64,000 nucleotides of DNA, taken from Jaapia argillacea MUCL 33604. Taxonomy: Eukaryota; Basidiomycota; Agaricomycetes; Jaapiales; Jaapiaceae. The stretch's first letter is position 1. Every line of letters starts with the position of its first letter. The stretch lies in contig KL197720.1 in assembly GCA_000697665.1 (NCBI GenBank), forward strand, positions 479,083 to 543,082, read 5' to 3'. The notes beneath the pieces were generated by a model. The model had not been told where the DNA came from, ran no database searches, and saw only the letters and a list, made by a program, of their open reading frames with translations. Position numbers and translations under genes: made by a program. Shown here one piece after another: positions 37,631 through 50,325 of the stretch.

Positions 37631-37945
37631 TTGTGGTTGACTGGCTTGGTTCTTATTTATTGAACATTGTTCTCTCTTTTTATCATCTTCGTCTCTCCTT
37701 TCTGTTTATTCATTCATGACCGTATCGGATGAAAATCGTATCAATCCAAGTTGTTGTCTTATTTGCTCTCTTGCTACAAGCTCCCTCTTGGACCATGAAA
37801 TGCAAAGTTGGTGCTTTACGAACTACTTCATAATATACATGTACTACACTAGAAGATGGTGATATAGTGTCCGGGCAAATATAATGTCGGGAACTAAGAT
37901 GGCTCAAGGTGAACAAACAGCGTGAAGAAAGAGCAAGTAGTGTGA
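37631..37945. other. Convergent 3' flanks
   Basis: This AT-rich stretch of about 315 bp lies between the SUN gene (+) and an F-box gene (-). It contains poly-T tracts near 37670-37710, as expected for 3' ends. Confidence 0.4.
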
Positions 37946-39497
37946 TTAAGCAACCACATTGATAACAATCGCTCGCCGCCCATCGGGACCACCTTTCAGT
38001 ATTATACATACTCGCCCTGTCCATTCATCAAAGCTCAAGGACTCCGCGGTTTCGTCGTGGTGGGTGGGGAATATCACAGATCCAGTGGTGACGTTGAAGT
38101 CGCCTGAGGAGACGCGGGCCAGGTCGATGTTTCGTCGAAGCTGGGGGAACGTACATGTCCGCAACCTCATCATTGGCTCCCGTCCTTCGGGAGAAGGGTC
38201 CAGAGAATTCCACCATACACCTCGTCGAAATCCAACGGTCGTCAGGTCCCCATCATCCCGAACGGGTAAAGGGATCACTCGATGATTGGGAGGAAAGGAA
38301 GCGATGTCGAGGATGTGCAACGCGTGATAGTCCAAGACCATGACTGGCCGTACGTGGCCTTTGTCGCGTGCCTCCCAGACCACGGGGCTGACCAGGGGCG
38401 GGAAGACGGTCAGGTCACGCTGTAGGGACCATAGTGGGTGCACCGAAATTATCTCCTCCGTCGTATCGTCGACTTCCACGGTCTCTAGGTCTGGAATGGG
38501 AAATAATGCGAACCCAAAGCCATTAGAAATCAAGAGGCGGTTGTTTGAAAGGAGGGTGATGGTGGAATCTTCGATACCCTGAGGTCTCCGTAGTTAGATT
38601 TGAGGATAGAGTCATAGAAAACAATGTACCGGAAAATCTTCGACTTCCATTATCACTTGCTGCCGGCGATCACGCATATCAGGGCCGACTCTTCTGATGG
38701 TAATCAGCTCCTCCTCCTCTTCACCCGGACAGGCAAATGCCAACAAGTCGAACGCAGCGGCAGCGGAGAGAAATCGATCAGAAAACGAAACGTCCTCCCA
38801 TAATTGGATTGACGGAACGTCGGTGTTGAGCTGGTATAGGAATATATGGTTCATCTCCCTTGTGACCAAAGCCAGGGACGGGTAAGTGTGGACTGTAGGT
38901 ATCAGATAATTCGACGACGCACGTCTCGGGGTTTTGACCAGTGACCAACAGCATCGTTTCCGCAGAAGCAGAAAGCGATAAGTCACATCCCAGTCGCTGA
39001 AACTCAATGGATCGCCCCTGCCTGACAGCAGCGACGCCGCCGTCGGTGATTTCCTGTAAGTATACAGAGGCGCTGCTCGAGACCAGTGCAACCCAATCCC
39101 CTCCAGCAAGTAGTCTAGCGAAATATACGTTTGGCGGGCAAGGAACTGAATAAACCGTGACGGGGGCGAGGTTTTCACGTTGCCACTTCGCGTCGAGACG
39201 AGCTGCTCGAATGGCACACTCTCTGAGCCCAGGGACGGACATTGAGGGACAGGACCGGGCAAGTTTGGGGACCGGGATCATAGCGAGCATCCGTTCCAAT
39301 ACTTGATGCCAGACGGCTCGATTTTGGGTGAGGGAATTTAGGGGCCGGCATGTCTGAGTATATCGTCAGGTCGTTAGACGAGTGAATCCTGGCCAGATAT
39401 GGATGGTGCTGCATACCTTCCCGACGCTCAGTATATCGGCAACGGATAGCCATGAAAGAACTTGAAGTTGAACATCATAGGGAATTTGAAGGAGCAT
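37946..39497 (-). CDS. F-box protein
   Basis: The start at 39497 reads MLLQIPYDVQLQVLSWLSVA followed by DILSVGK, an F-box helix pair. It is spliced (GTATGC...CTCAG near 39360-39416) to TCRPLNSLTQNRAVWHQVLE, the usual continuation in agaric F-box proteins. The rest is a beta-rich repeat region of about 400 residues (YLQEITDGGVAAVRQGRSIE, LFPIPDLETVEVDDTTEE) that resembles a degenerate propeller. The stop is at 37946-37948. Further introns lie near 38890 and 38600. Substrate and partner are unknown; Skp1 binding is inferred from the motif. Confidence 0.75.
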
Positions 39498-40117
39498 AAT
39501 AGATAGGGCTGAAGTTTTCGACAGTAGGTTGAGGCATTTATAAGATTCTCCCGGCGGTTACTCAGGAATAGACGATAGAGAGGCTCAAAGTCCGTCATAA
39601 AAGCCAATCGGTGCTGGAGTCCCTTGGAGTGGATTGGCGGAGACTGACATGTGATCGGATCAACACAACCATCTAAGGAAATATAGTTGAGCGCAAGCCA
39701 GAAGAGTCAAGACTGAGCACTTTTGGGTGTGGATTATTGCAGGCACCCAGAATGATGGTCGTTCGGGATGAGTGCAGGATGATACTGCTGCACTCTGCGT
39801 GGCAAATTTGGTGGTGAGCGATCAGCGTGACTTGCCTGTCCCTTCGGAGTTTATCCCCTGTACTTCCATTGTGAGATTATGTCGACGCGTACGCCAACGT
39901 TTGGGTCATGTAGTATGCCGACAGCAGAGAAAATTACACCACGATATGGGAAATAGGGCATCGAATGTGTCCAGATGTAATGACCTACTCGATGGAGTAT
40001 AGACGACGTGAGGCGATGGTGGGGATCACTAAACCTGGCCGACGATTGACGGCCTCGTCTGAGTACAACGCCACTAGTCCCACTCCACTAAAACCCCTCT
40101 CTTCCCACAAAAAATCA
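39498..40117. other. Intergenic
   Basis: This stretch of 620 bp lies upstream of the F-box gene and downstream of the proline iminopeptidase gene, both on the minus strand. I see no gene. Confidence 0.4.
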
Positions 40118-42144
40118 CTAATCCGCAAACTTATCCGTGGCCTGAAAAACATCACTCAGTTATCGATGATGACGACGAGCTAATTATGACGAACCTTGAC
40201 AAGTAAAGCAGCCGTTCCAGGTTCTCTCGAAGAGTGGCCCGCATCAGGGACGATGTGTAGCTCAAGCTCAGGCCAAGCCTAGAAATATCAGTAAATAGAT
40301 AGCACAGTCAGAGGCTAGACGCTGGATGTACCTTTTTGAGAGCCCAAGCTGTGGTTGCCTGGATCCGCACGAATGCCGGATGAATAGAATGAAACAGAGC
40401 GAAACATGTTACGACATACCGGGCAGACTACATCATACCTACCTTGAACCACGACGCACGGGATGTGTCGGCTGGTCAAGAGATGTCAAGATAACGAGTC
40501 TGAAGGGATAGCAAAGTTAGCCTGGCGTACATCTTGTCAATTTCCTGACTCTCCAACAATTGACCATCTCTCATGAAGCCCTGATGGCGGAATATCAACA
40601 TTTGTTCATCTGAGAAAACATTTGGCCTAGATCACTCACATCGTTCACAAAGTAATGGTTCTCGATCCGTGCAAACGCGCTGGGAAAACGGTTAACAGGT
40701 ATGGGGAAAAACAGATGAGAGTAAAACAAACTTTGCCCAATCATCCTTCTCGGCCTCCGCGACTTGTTTCGGATCCACGTATAGCTTGGAAGTGACCATT
40801 CTTTCCAAACAAGACAAATCCGGTTATCCAATCTAGAATATGAGCATATCGGGAACATCACTCACTCCCATTTCGACCAAGCTTTGGCGGCAGTGATCCG
40901 AGTTTGGTCGTCAATGGAGTTGAGCTGAGCGTGGTAAGCGAGCATCATATCGTGTCTTTCCTGCTCAGGTATCGGAGCAACATATTCTTCCCTGAAATTT
41001 CATGGTGCAGGGAAGTCCAATCAGGCGGCAGACAATAAACGTTGTAGTGCTTGAGTCGCATACCATGCTTCCGGGAATAGATGGGAAGCTCCGTCTTGGT
41101 AGAAAAATTTGAGTTCGCTGATGGTGGGGCATCCTTCAGTGACGTCGATAAGAGAAAGTGTTTGGCTTACCTCTTCCTCAGAGTGAAGATACCGCTATCA
41201 AACAAGGATCAATTCATATTTAACGCGCAGCATGAAGTAGCCTGACCGGAGCACAAGACTCTTAACACGGTTAGGATGCAACTATAAAGGGTGTCAGCGG
41301 GTAACAGCTCCAAGATAGTTGGTGTCATCACAAACTTGGGCGTAAGCCAAGGAAAGAGTCGATCCCTGGGATGGCGAAACTCAGTATCATCAATGGTGCA
41401 ACAGTAAACGACGAAAGTACCCAAGATCCACCAAATACGTGCCACTTATCGATATTGAGATGTTCACGAAGCTTCTCCATATCTTTGACAAGGTCCCACG
41501 TGGTATTCTCTTCCAAACATGCGCTCCTGATGCATTGTCAGAAAATATCCAACCTATTCAGCAAACTGATAGGTACGGCGTTGATTTGCCGGCTCCTCGT
41601 TGATCAAAGAGTATGATCTGCGATATGGTCAATTACTAGCAGACTCAGTGGGAACGACGCAACCCAACCTTGTACTTTGTTGGATTGAAGAAAGATCTAT
41701 CCTTCCCGTCAGTTCCACCTCCAGGACCCCCTATACCATCCCATTTGCCACTGATCGGTATTGAGAACCTGTTGTCGTAGATCATCACGCACCGTGAACG
41801 AAGACAACTGGGCGTTATCAGCGATCATTGTGCTTCAACGTCATCTGGTACACTTACCAGCGCTCGCGTCTTTGTTTCCACTCAATTCATAGCTACGTGC
41901 GACATCAAGATATGGCCAGTGGGCACCGCGGGATTCATCACACGACGTACTAGAGGGTATGGACATCAGAGACTTTCAGGTTTCCGGTCTCAAACGGTTC
42001 AACGGGAGGGTACATCGTGGTTAAAGTCTGACTAGAAGTATATCTTTTGCTAAACCCTGATAAGCCAGCAAGGAGGATTGCAGTGGGCGTGTAACTGGAA
42101 GTGCGAAAGGATGAAAGTGTGTGGAGGCTAAATCGAGACATCAT
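40118..42144 (-). CDS. Proline iminopeptidase (alpha/beta hydrolase, S33)
   Basis: This is a many-exon gene. The first exon begins MMSRFSLHTLSSFRTSSYTP, a Ser/Arg-rich leader that could target mitochondria. An internal Met begins the conserved core MYPPVEPFETGNLKVSDVHT. Splicing gives LYYELSGNKDASAVVFVHGG, FDQRGAGKSTPYACLEENTT and then the nucleophile elbow GGSWGSTLSLAYAQ, which exists only after removal of the intron at about 41372-41418. The C-terminal part has AWPELELHIVPDAGHSSREP with the catalytic His, and the last exon encodes ATDKFAD with stop at 40118-40120. Family enzymes release N-terminal proline from peptides. The catalytic Ser and His are visible, and the Asp likely lies in the VQGRYDVVCP-type loop. 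Confidence 0.88.
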
Positions 42145-43328
42145 GGTTGTGACAGATAACGGTGTGTCACAGTCTAACAGATAAAATAAGGTTTTTGCCT
42201 CTCTCCATCCATCGGATAAGGGACATCACATTGTAAGCTGCTGCGAACAACTCTACCTGTAATTTCCGATGTCTCACAGCATCGCGATATGGTGGAGATA
42301 TTGCGATATGTTGTGGGCGGTTAGTTCCCAGAAAGGCAATTTCCCGACAATGGTTCTCCCTCTCGGCAAAGCCCGAAACGGTACCGCTTGCAGGTCGCGA
42401 CAACAAGCTCATCCGCTGACTCTACTTATAACCAAGGTCGCCATCCCTCTCCACACTAACTTTGATGATTATCATCCAATTATTTTTGGAAATTCACCGC
42501 TGATGTCTCCTCAAGCTGCGATGGGAACTGATCTGCGATCTGCATAGAATCGGAAGATGGCGTCTTTTCTTGCTTTACAGTTTAGCTTCCCGAAACAACT
42601 GTCGATGCGGCGAGGTCCATTGCTGCGATGAGCTCTGCTATCGACTCCAGCGTTCCGGGGACTCTACGGGAAATATGAGACACTCTTTTGGCAGTATTGC
42701 AAGCCTCGGCTCGGGTCTGTCCGCGTCTTCTTTCCGACTCTATCAAACTATTTCTCCAGGCTATCTGGTTCTATATTCAAACTCTTCATTCTTGCCCCGG
42801 CTCTTCCTACCCCGCGCAATCGTAATGCACTTGTTCAGAAGCTCTGTACTACCACCTTAGGCAGGACCCTGCACACCCAGTAAAAGGCCGCTGTTGTTCT
42901 TATGGGAAAGTGTACCTCACAAAACCGGCGCTTTCCAATCCCGTGGCAAACCCTCGTCTCTTGTGGTCGAGCGCGGTGTCCTCGCTAGAGGGTGCAAGAC
43001 CCGTACACTTCAGCCTCGTCTCTCGATCGGGAGGGAATGTATTTGGAAAGTTGGCTCTTGGGTACATGTCGAGTCCGACCGTCCCGTGGTCTCGAAGTCT
43101 GTCCAGGATGCAGTGGTGGTCCAACCCCCCTCAAAGTGGTCGACGATTATCGTGAAGTGGCATCGATATCGATCGACATGGAGTGAAGAAGATCGAAATG
43201 GGCGATCGTCGGATCAAGATCCGTGCTCCGCCTGTTGGCGCTGTAATAAAGGACTCGTTTGAGTCTTCATCAGATTTGGCCTTATACCTCATCTTCGTTA
43301 TCTATCGAATCCCAGTACAACTTCAAGC
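42145..43328. other. Divergent intergenic region with a coding-looking segment
   Basis: This region lies between the proline iminopeptidase gene (-) and FKBP12 (+). From about 42560 to 43320 the plus strand is rich in open frames. A peptide NPVANPRLLWSSAVSSLEGA sits near 42930-42990, and GVKKIEMGDRRIKIRAPPVG sits near 43185-43245. I cannot build a consistent exon chain and do not recognise a family. A small mitochondrial-type gene is possible. Confidence 0.25.
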
Positions 43329-43953
43329 ATGGTGAGCACATTGTGGAACACTCTCATAGTGTCGCCATCTAAATCGCTGTTATATCCAGGGTGTATCAGT
43401 CGAGACAATCTCTCCCGGTGATGGTAAGAACTTCCCCAGGAAAGGCGGTATGTCGACCCCGTATTCTGGCGTTGTTAGCTGCACTTCATGCCGGATCCAA
43501 CAGACACAGTGACAATACACTATGTCGGCACGCTCATGGACGGGCAGAAGTTCGATTCAAGTCGCGATCGGTGTGTTTCCTCCCTCAACTCTCACAGCGA
43601 GCTCCTAACTAAGGACTTGTGTACAGGAATGATCCGTTTGTGACACAGATCGGCGTTGGGAAGGTCATCAAGGGTTGGGACGAAGGTATGTTGATGTCCT
43701 CAAAACGTCGCGTCATATCTCGTCTCACGAGTGATGGTTGATTCGATAAGGTGTACCCCAACTGTCAGTAGGGCAGAAAGCCGTTCTAACTGCAACCCCC
43801 GATTACGTGCGAATCCCTCCCATTGATTCCCAACGGTAGCCATTCAACTGATCTTGTTTGATCTCGTAGGCGTATGGTTCCCGTGGATTTCCTCCAGTGA
43901 TCCCTCCCAATTCGACGCTGAAGTTCGAAGTGGAGTTATTGAAGATCAACTGA
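43329..43953 (+). CDS. FPR1: FKBP12-type peptidyl-prolyl isomerase
   Basis: Six exons (43329-43331, 43390-43447, 43504-43570, 43627-43685, 43751-43806, 43870-43953) sum to 327 nt and 108 residues, the normal FKBP12 length. The first exon is only the ATG codon. The protein reads [20 protein letters not shown], then [40 protein letters not shown] and [20 protein letters not shown] ending ELLKIN. Known binding residues (Tyr, Asp, Trp59-type in KGWDEG, the IPP loop) are present. Family members are cytosolic prolyl isomerases and receptors for FK506 and rapamycin. Confidence 0.95.
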
Positions 43954-44336
43954 TGTCGTCGTCGTCGGATCAAGCTCAATGGTTCCATTAGGTGGTGGAC
44001 TATATGGGATCGGTCATGGATGTTGTTTCTTTCATCTGTTTCATATCATTGCAAGCCTTGTATGTTTTTTGTCTAGTGTACATTTGTCGCGAGTGATTAG
44101 AGCCAATCATGCGGATAGGGTATGGACACCCATTTTGGATGACATTCGACCTGTTTGGGCTTCAAGTCTGGACCATTCTGCGCTCGCATCTGAGATAAGC
44201 GCATTGTGGGAATTCCTCCTCGGGAATCGCGGACAGTTGGGATCAACACGTTTATTCAATAAATTGTTGTTCGTTTGTTTCCTGGTGCTCCCTTGGCTTC
44301 CTCCTGTGGTCTCCTTCCTACCGAGCTGAATCATAA
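43954..44336. other. Intergenic between FKBP12 and SEC14-like gene
   Basis: This stretch of 383 bp holds the FKBP12 3' flank and the SEC14-like promoter. It is T-rich, with no further gene. Confidence 0.4.
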
Positions 44337-45581
44337 ATGCCAGACTACGAGCCTACTTCTCCACCCGCCTGTCCAGAAGGCGCCCAACCTCCCACGTTGA
44401 CTGCGGAGGAGGAGGTAAAGTACAAGGAGGTGCTCGAACACTTCTCCAAGTCGGATTATGTCGTGCCTGGCGTAGAGAAGGGGGAGCTGATGGAGGAGGA
44501 GCAGTTTTGGCTGGTATGAACACTTGCTGCTCGATGTAATATCTGTTTCTAACCTAGAGTTCAAAGTCGTACGAGTGCTTGCTTCGGTGAGCCGAACTCT
44601 GACCATTGTCCCTATCTCCTTTTGTTTACAAGATTCATCCAGGTACCTACGGGCCACCAAATGGAACGTCGCTCTCGCTATTGAAAGGCTGGAGGCAACT
44701 TTGAAGTGGCGTAGAGAATACGGTCTTTATTCCCATATCACAGCCGAATACGTCAAACCTGAGGTAAGCGTGGTTCATATGACTGCTACTGTCTCTCAGT
44801 CTGACTCTGCCACAGTCGCTCACGGGAAAGGCGGTTATCTTTGGCTACGATGTGGAGAGAAGGCCCGCGCTCTATCTCCTACCTAGCCGTCAAAATACGG
44901 AAGAACCTCCACAACAAATCGAGTTCACCTTCTTTATGCTCGAGAGGACTATCGAGTTGATGGGTCCTGGCATTGAGTACGGGTCCCCTTGCCTCTCGGT
45001 TAATATCTATTAACATCCTCCGAAAGGACTTTGGCACTTATGATCGACTACGCGGACCGGGCCAACAAGAGCCCATCTTTCAATACCTCACGAACTGTGT
45101 GTCTTTCATACCCTTGTATCTTATACTTGTTGACGTATCCTCCACCTCCTAGGTTCTTAATATTCTTCAAACACATTATCCTGAGCGGCTAGGTCGCGCC
45201 CTCATCCTTAACGTCCCTTTCATCCTCAAAGCCTTCTACAGACTGATCACTCCCTTCATCGATCCCATGACTCGCCCCAAAATGAGGTTCAACCCCCAGG
45301 TTGTGACAGATGGTCTTTTCACGGCCGACCAGGTCGTAAAAAACTGGGGTGGTGAGCGGGACCTGGAGTGGGACCACGACAAGTATTGGCCTGCCTTGAT
45401 CCGTATGTGCGCAGAGAGGAAGGCTGAGAATCTGGAGCGATGGAGGAGTCTTGGAGGTAGGCTTGGTCTGAAGGAGTGGGATTTCAAAGGCGGCCCTGCC
45501 GTAGCTAGTACAGCTGAGGCCTCGGGGAAGACTCAGGATATCGCGGTTTCTGTCGTTGAGGAGGGTGTCGCTGTGGCATGA
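44337..45581 (+). CDS. SEC14-like CRAL-TRIO lipid-transfer protein
   Basis: The start MPDYEPTSPPACPEGAQPPT (exon 44337-44513) is followed by a 29-nt exon (44558-44586) and an exon from 44643. Together they read SSKSYECLLRYLRATKWNVA and then IERLEATLKWRREYGLYS, the CRAL-TRIO N-terminal helices. The lipid-binding lobe follows: KAVIFGYDVERRPALYLLPS, ALMIDYADRANKSPSFNT and ERLGRALILNVPFILKAFYR. It is then FIDPMTRPKMRFN and a C-terminal acidic tail ending VVEEGVAVA. Relatives exchange phosphatidylinositol and other lipids between membranes. Exons after 44765 were located by peptide only. Confidence 0.9.
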
Positions 45582-46049
45582 TTCTCACTCGCCCATCGAC
45601 GCGATGTCGATCCCAGTCCACCATGACATTCCGCTCCTTTTGCATTTCGTTGATTTAAGTCACATCTAGTCGTAATACTTTGTTCTCAATTTCCACAGGC
45701 AACGATTCGATGTCTTCATGCAGGTCAGATGCTCCTGAGACTTTGTCGTCAGCGCACCAAACATGGGGACATCGTCCAGGTGATGGTCTACCCACTTCAC
45801 TTCTGAAATAGTGGATCCGCACATTGACGCGCAGTTACCTCCCAGAGCAGGGCTGGGCTTTTATGCTTGTGAGGTGCTGCCCACCATTTTCTGCCATCGA
45901 GGTGTTGCTCCACAATATGCCGCCCGCCAGCGAAGTTCAAAAGCGCAACATGATGAGGCGGGATTCATCTTCCTCGTCATCCCACTCATCATCCTCATCA
46001 TCCTCACCGTCATCCTCATCTCTAACTACCACCTCTCCTTCGACTTCAG
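45582..46049. other. Convergent intergenic region with a simple repeat
   Basis: This region lies between the SEC14-like gene (+) and an F-box gene (-). It contains the TC/A-rich simple repeat listed separately; open Ser-rich frames across it are by-products of the repeat. Confidence 0.5.
45964..46024 (+). repeat. Simple repeat of tcatcc/tcctca units
   Basis: A degenerate run of tcatcctca-type trinucleotide-phased units spans about 60 bp (for example catcctcatcatcctcacc). It lies in the 3' flank between two convergent genes. Confidence 0.8.
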
Positions 46050-47729
46050 TCAATAGTGGCTGGGTGGTAAAGGCATATCAGTTTGAGAAATGACAACAAA
46101 TGCCGAAGAACACACCGTGTACTCAAACAAAATAGTGTCTTGGCAGACCATGCAAAGTCTAAGAGAGGAAACCTCTCGGCCTGGCAGTAGAAGTTCCCTG
46201 TGCGAAGCGATAGAGGAAAGCTTCACGGGACGGAGTCGGGGTTCGGGGTTTGCAGACTCGTAGAAGATCGAGTTGCTAAGTTCATAGATATCTACTTTGA
46301 GCGATTTCTCGTCTGGAAGTTCACGAGCGACTGTGATATGCAAGCCATCAAGCGCTTTGGCGGACAACGAAGTCCAAGGTGTATCCACGAGTTGGGCAGC
46401 ACCAATCCAGCTCGACGCTGGAATTATAAGGGGATCATTCGAGTCGGTGGCGTGGCGTAGGAGTGCAGAGACAGGAATGATGAGCATACGGCCTTGGCGC
46501 TTGGGAGTCTCATAAAAGAGGGTGACAATTCGAATATCCGATCCTATGAAGAAAGGAACTGCATATGTGCTGCGGTCATCCCAAACTGCCGGCGATATCG
46601 TGTTCAGCTGGGGTCTCGATAATGGGGAGATGCTCTCCACTACCTCGCTGGGTAAGAGGAATTCTACCCCAACCAGGTTGGTGATAACAGTGGGTTGCGC
46701 TCTATGGGATTCCAAATGAAAAACTTTGAGGAATATATGTCCAGCGCTCTCCCGGATGAGGACCATGAAGTGGGTGTCTGTCAAAAGAATGTGGTCGGCA
46801 ATTTTCCGGTCATTTTCTCCGTAGACACACTAGCGATGCAGATCATTGGGAGTTGCACCAACACGACGGTGGAAAGACGCACCAGATGGGTGTCTCCAGT
46901 CATCCAATCTAATACAACGATTGTGTCGACACGGTCTCCATCCAAATCCCCGACACTAGTTTGGAAACGTGAATAGGAAATGGCCAGGAAACGACCGCAG
47001 ATCGCAACGTCCGTTGTTGATCCTAGCTCGTCAGAAATGATGTGACTTGCATAGCGAAGCACCCTTTGCTGTGCCAGACGATGTGTCTCTCCGGTTTTCA
47101 AATCAAGGATTTGGAGTTGAGAGGACCATCCGCCTTGCGGGTCGGCACTGGTCAGGTAAGTGGTTATCAGTAACTCGGCCAAGGATAGGAGATCAGATGG
47201 AAACTGACTCCTCGTCATCAGAGACTACAACTAGGAGGTTCTGAGAGGGGTCCAAGGCGACTTCGTGAATCGAGCCAATATCCTTCAAAGTCCACCGTCG
47301 CTCCGGGATTCCACGCGAGCGAGAAGGGATCTGAATCAGCGAAAGGGATTCACGCATATCACGGTCAATGTTCACATAGCCCAAAACGCCACCACATGTG
47401 TAGTACCGCTCATCGGCCATCTGCCCATCAAGAACCGTTTCGGTGGGGTTTCCCTCCTTCCAGGCGCGGGAGTGATCTTTCAACATCTTCAGGCGATCAA
47501 CAATGCCAACCCCATTGTTGGCAGGAACGTCCTGCATCCCTACCATGTCCAGGTTGATCTTATATTGAAGGTCCACCGCGGACTGAATGATCGAGTGCAA
47601 GACACTGCAGACTCGGTGACATCTGACGAGAGTTCGTAGATCCAGTCGAGTAAGGATGTTGATGATGAGTTCGTCGGCCAAAGAAAGAAAACCAACTTGG
47701 GGGTGGGTCTTGCTCGAGGTTTCCACCAT
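46050..47729 (-). CDS. F-box protein
   Basis: The first in-frame ATG is at 47729 (MVETSSKTHPQVGFLSLADE), followed directly by the F-box LIINILTRLDLRTLVRCHRV and CSVLHSIIQS. Three exons can be followed: about 47729-47215, 47160-46800 and 46745-46050. The remainder (WTLKDIGSIHEVALDPSQNL, LDLKTGETHRLAQQRVLRYA, FLAISYSRFQTSVGDLDGDR) repeats the short beta-strand pattern of agaric F-box proteins with a propeller-like region. A leucine-rich repeat is not seen. The stop is at 46050-46052. An open frame continues upstream of the ATG without another Met. Confidence 0.75.
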
Positions 47730-48067
47730 CCTGAGCGAATTCCGCAGGGGACAAGGGAGAGCAAGCAAGTGAGCTGGAATACTCAATGATAAACATCTTT
47801 GAGCGTCTAAATTTGGGTTCCAGAGGTTATCAAGATTTTAGGCGTTTATTGACACCGAGATACATCCGTTCCTCACCCACGGTGCAATAGGCCAATTAAT
47901 GATTGAAACAGGTCCTTTTCCTTGGACTCCTATGGTCTGCGATAAAGGAACCTACCCATGACTGGCGACCCGATGAATTGACGAATAATGACTGAGAGTA
48001 TGCAGGTGGAGCACGTGAGGCTGTAAGTATTACGGGTCTTGGCTATGCTAGGTGTACATCGAACAGT
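47730..48067. other. Intergenic
   Basis: This stretch of 338 bp holds the F-box gene promoter and the CCT5 3' flank. Nothing else was seen. Confidence 0.4.
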
Positions 48068-50325
48068 TCAGTCATCCGACTCTCCAGATACAATAACGTC
48101 ATCTAGAAGATTCTGCGCTCAGATCAACTGAACAGAGGCAAAAACAGTTAGGGGGACTGACCTATTTTCAACACCGCTCTCACAAGCTGAAGAAGAATCA
48201 AAGTTAGCGGGAGGGAGCGTAGGGAAAGAAGGATAGATCACCTGTGTGGCCAATAGATACTGTTGTCTCTTGGAGATCAATGGGTCGTATACGAACTGCT
48301 TCTTCATGTCTATTCGCCAGATAAATCCACGGCTGAGCAAGGCAATCGTAAGAGTCAAGGCTCACCGTTTTCGCCCTTCTGAAGACAGTCAATTCCAAGA
48401 CAAGGGTTCCCCTCAGTGACTTGTCTACTCTTGACGGAAGCAAGAGTCTCTATAGGTGACAACCCACTGTTCTCCGCCAAAGCAAGGGGTACCGAGTCCA
48501 ACGCTGAGGCGAATGACCGCATGGCATATTGCTCGACAGTTGAAATCTACGAAAACAGTGAGGAGCTGGTTATGGTCAACAATTGAGAACACACCTGATC
48601 TGCAGCCTTTGCAACTGCGATTGAACAGCTGATGTCGGCTGCGCCTCCACCGTATACCACTCGGTTGTCAACAACAAGGTTACGAACACAACAGATAGCG
48701 TCGTGGAGGGCTCGCTTGGCTTCATCAACGATCTGAAGGGAGATGCCCAATCAATCACTGCCGGAGGGATGTGGTAGTCGATCGAAAGGCGTACCATTTT
48801 GTTACTGCCTCGTACAAATATGGTGACAGCCCGAGTATTGGCACATTCCTCAATGACCAACATTTTGTCTCTGGTTGTTCCAAACGTCACTTCTCGCACG
48901 ACACCAGCTTTGCCCAACTTCTCAGGTGCTAGGTCTTCGAAACGGGGCACAATCCGCCCATTCGTGGCGATTGCGATCAGCTACATCAACCGGCCTCGTT
49001 GATTAGTAGTTCATACTAGGGGGGCGGAAGCGGAGCACACCTCAATCTCTGGCCCCCCAACCCATCGAACAGCGGGCAGGTCATTCTGCATCAGTAAATG
49101 GTTGGCTTCATCATCGAAACCCCATTGACAGATGACGAGGTTGGCGCCCGTGTCCTTGACTCTCTTGATCATATCCGCAAACTTCTCCTTTTCATACTCC
49201 CGGAGCTTTTTGTACTCCTCGACACTAGTGATATCGAGTTTATGCTTGGTCTTGGGTCGGGGAGGCTCGAAGGGGCAGGTGAGGATGGCGATTTTGGCGT
49301 CACGAACGACGGAAGGCATTCCTGGGTGGGACATGTCTTTGTCGACAAGAACACCCTTGATGAGAGTTGTGTCTGCGAGGGAACCGCCCACTTTGCCCTC
49401 GACCTTGATCAGGTCAAAAGGAACATCACGTCGCTCGAGATCCGCGACCTGGAGGACAGCATCCACCGCAATCTGAGCGAACTTCCGGTGTTCCATCGAG
49501 ACACTAACAACCACTCAGTACTGGAATCGGGTTTAATGATATTTGAGCTTACATTTTGCTCCCCAAACTCGTCATGGAGGTTTTCAAAAGATTCTCGGTG
49601 TTCTCTCTCGAATACTCGATGCGATCCGAGATTTTGTCTAACTGTTTCACCGCGACTGCGCATGCCTTCTCAAATCCATCGGCAATGCGGATGGGATGGA
49701 TACCTCGATCTAAAAGTGCTTCACTTTGTTCTAACAGAGCTCCGGCGAGCACTGGAGACGATGTCAGGATATTCTGTGATTGAGATCACCCAGGTGACAG
49801 ATTAATGGATTGAATGGGATACGCACCGACAACGCCAGTGGTTCCATCACCAATCTCATCATCTTGGCTCTTCGATAATTGAACCAGCAACTTCGCGATT
49901 GGATGCTCCACCTCCATCTGGGACAGAATCGTCGCACCATCGTTCGTTACCGTAATCTCACCATCGGGAGATATCAAGATCTTATCCAGTCCTAGGGAGT
50001 GTCAATGTAAGAGAGCGACTTCAGCGATCTGAGTGAAATGGACATGCCTCGAGGACCAAGCGATGTACGGATAATGTTTGCAACCGTTCTTGCCGCAAGA
50101 ATATGGGTCTGCAAGCATATTATCAACGCCTGTGAGCAACTTTAGAGGAGATCGAAATGATTGCGCACCTTGATTGCTTGCACACCATGACTGCGAGTCT
50201 TCTTCGCTTGTTCGCGAAGGATGATGAACGGCCTTCCGTACTGGAAAACTCGTTGGTCAGTTTTCCCTCATTTCTAGTATTCTACGCACCTCATCCGTAG
50301 CGTACATCGCCTGTGGTTGAGCCAT
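48068..50325 (-). CDS. CCT5: Cytosolic chaperonin TRiC/CCT subunit epsilon
   Basis: The start at 50325 reads [12 protein letters not shown], spliced to [20 protein letters not shown]. Chaperonin signatures follow: [28 protein letters not shown], the nucleotide motif [52 protein letters not shown], the epsilon-type [39 protein letters not shown] and a terminal exon encoding [11 protein letters not shown] with stop at 48068-48070. CCT5 is one of eight subunits of the ring that folds actin, tubulin and WD-repeat proteins with ATP. The GDGTTG catalytic loop is intact. About ten short introns are present. The gene is divergent from the PP2A gene, with 173 bp between start codons. Confidence 0.95.

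Noticed and set aside
42894-43262. 122-residue plus-strand open frame as a stand-alone gene
   Set aside because: Other frames over the same bases look equally protein-like and no family motif is present; kept only as an unexplained segment.
45824-46093. Ser-rich open frame
   Set aside because: It is produced by the tcatcc-type simple repeat and has no splice or family support.
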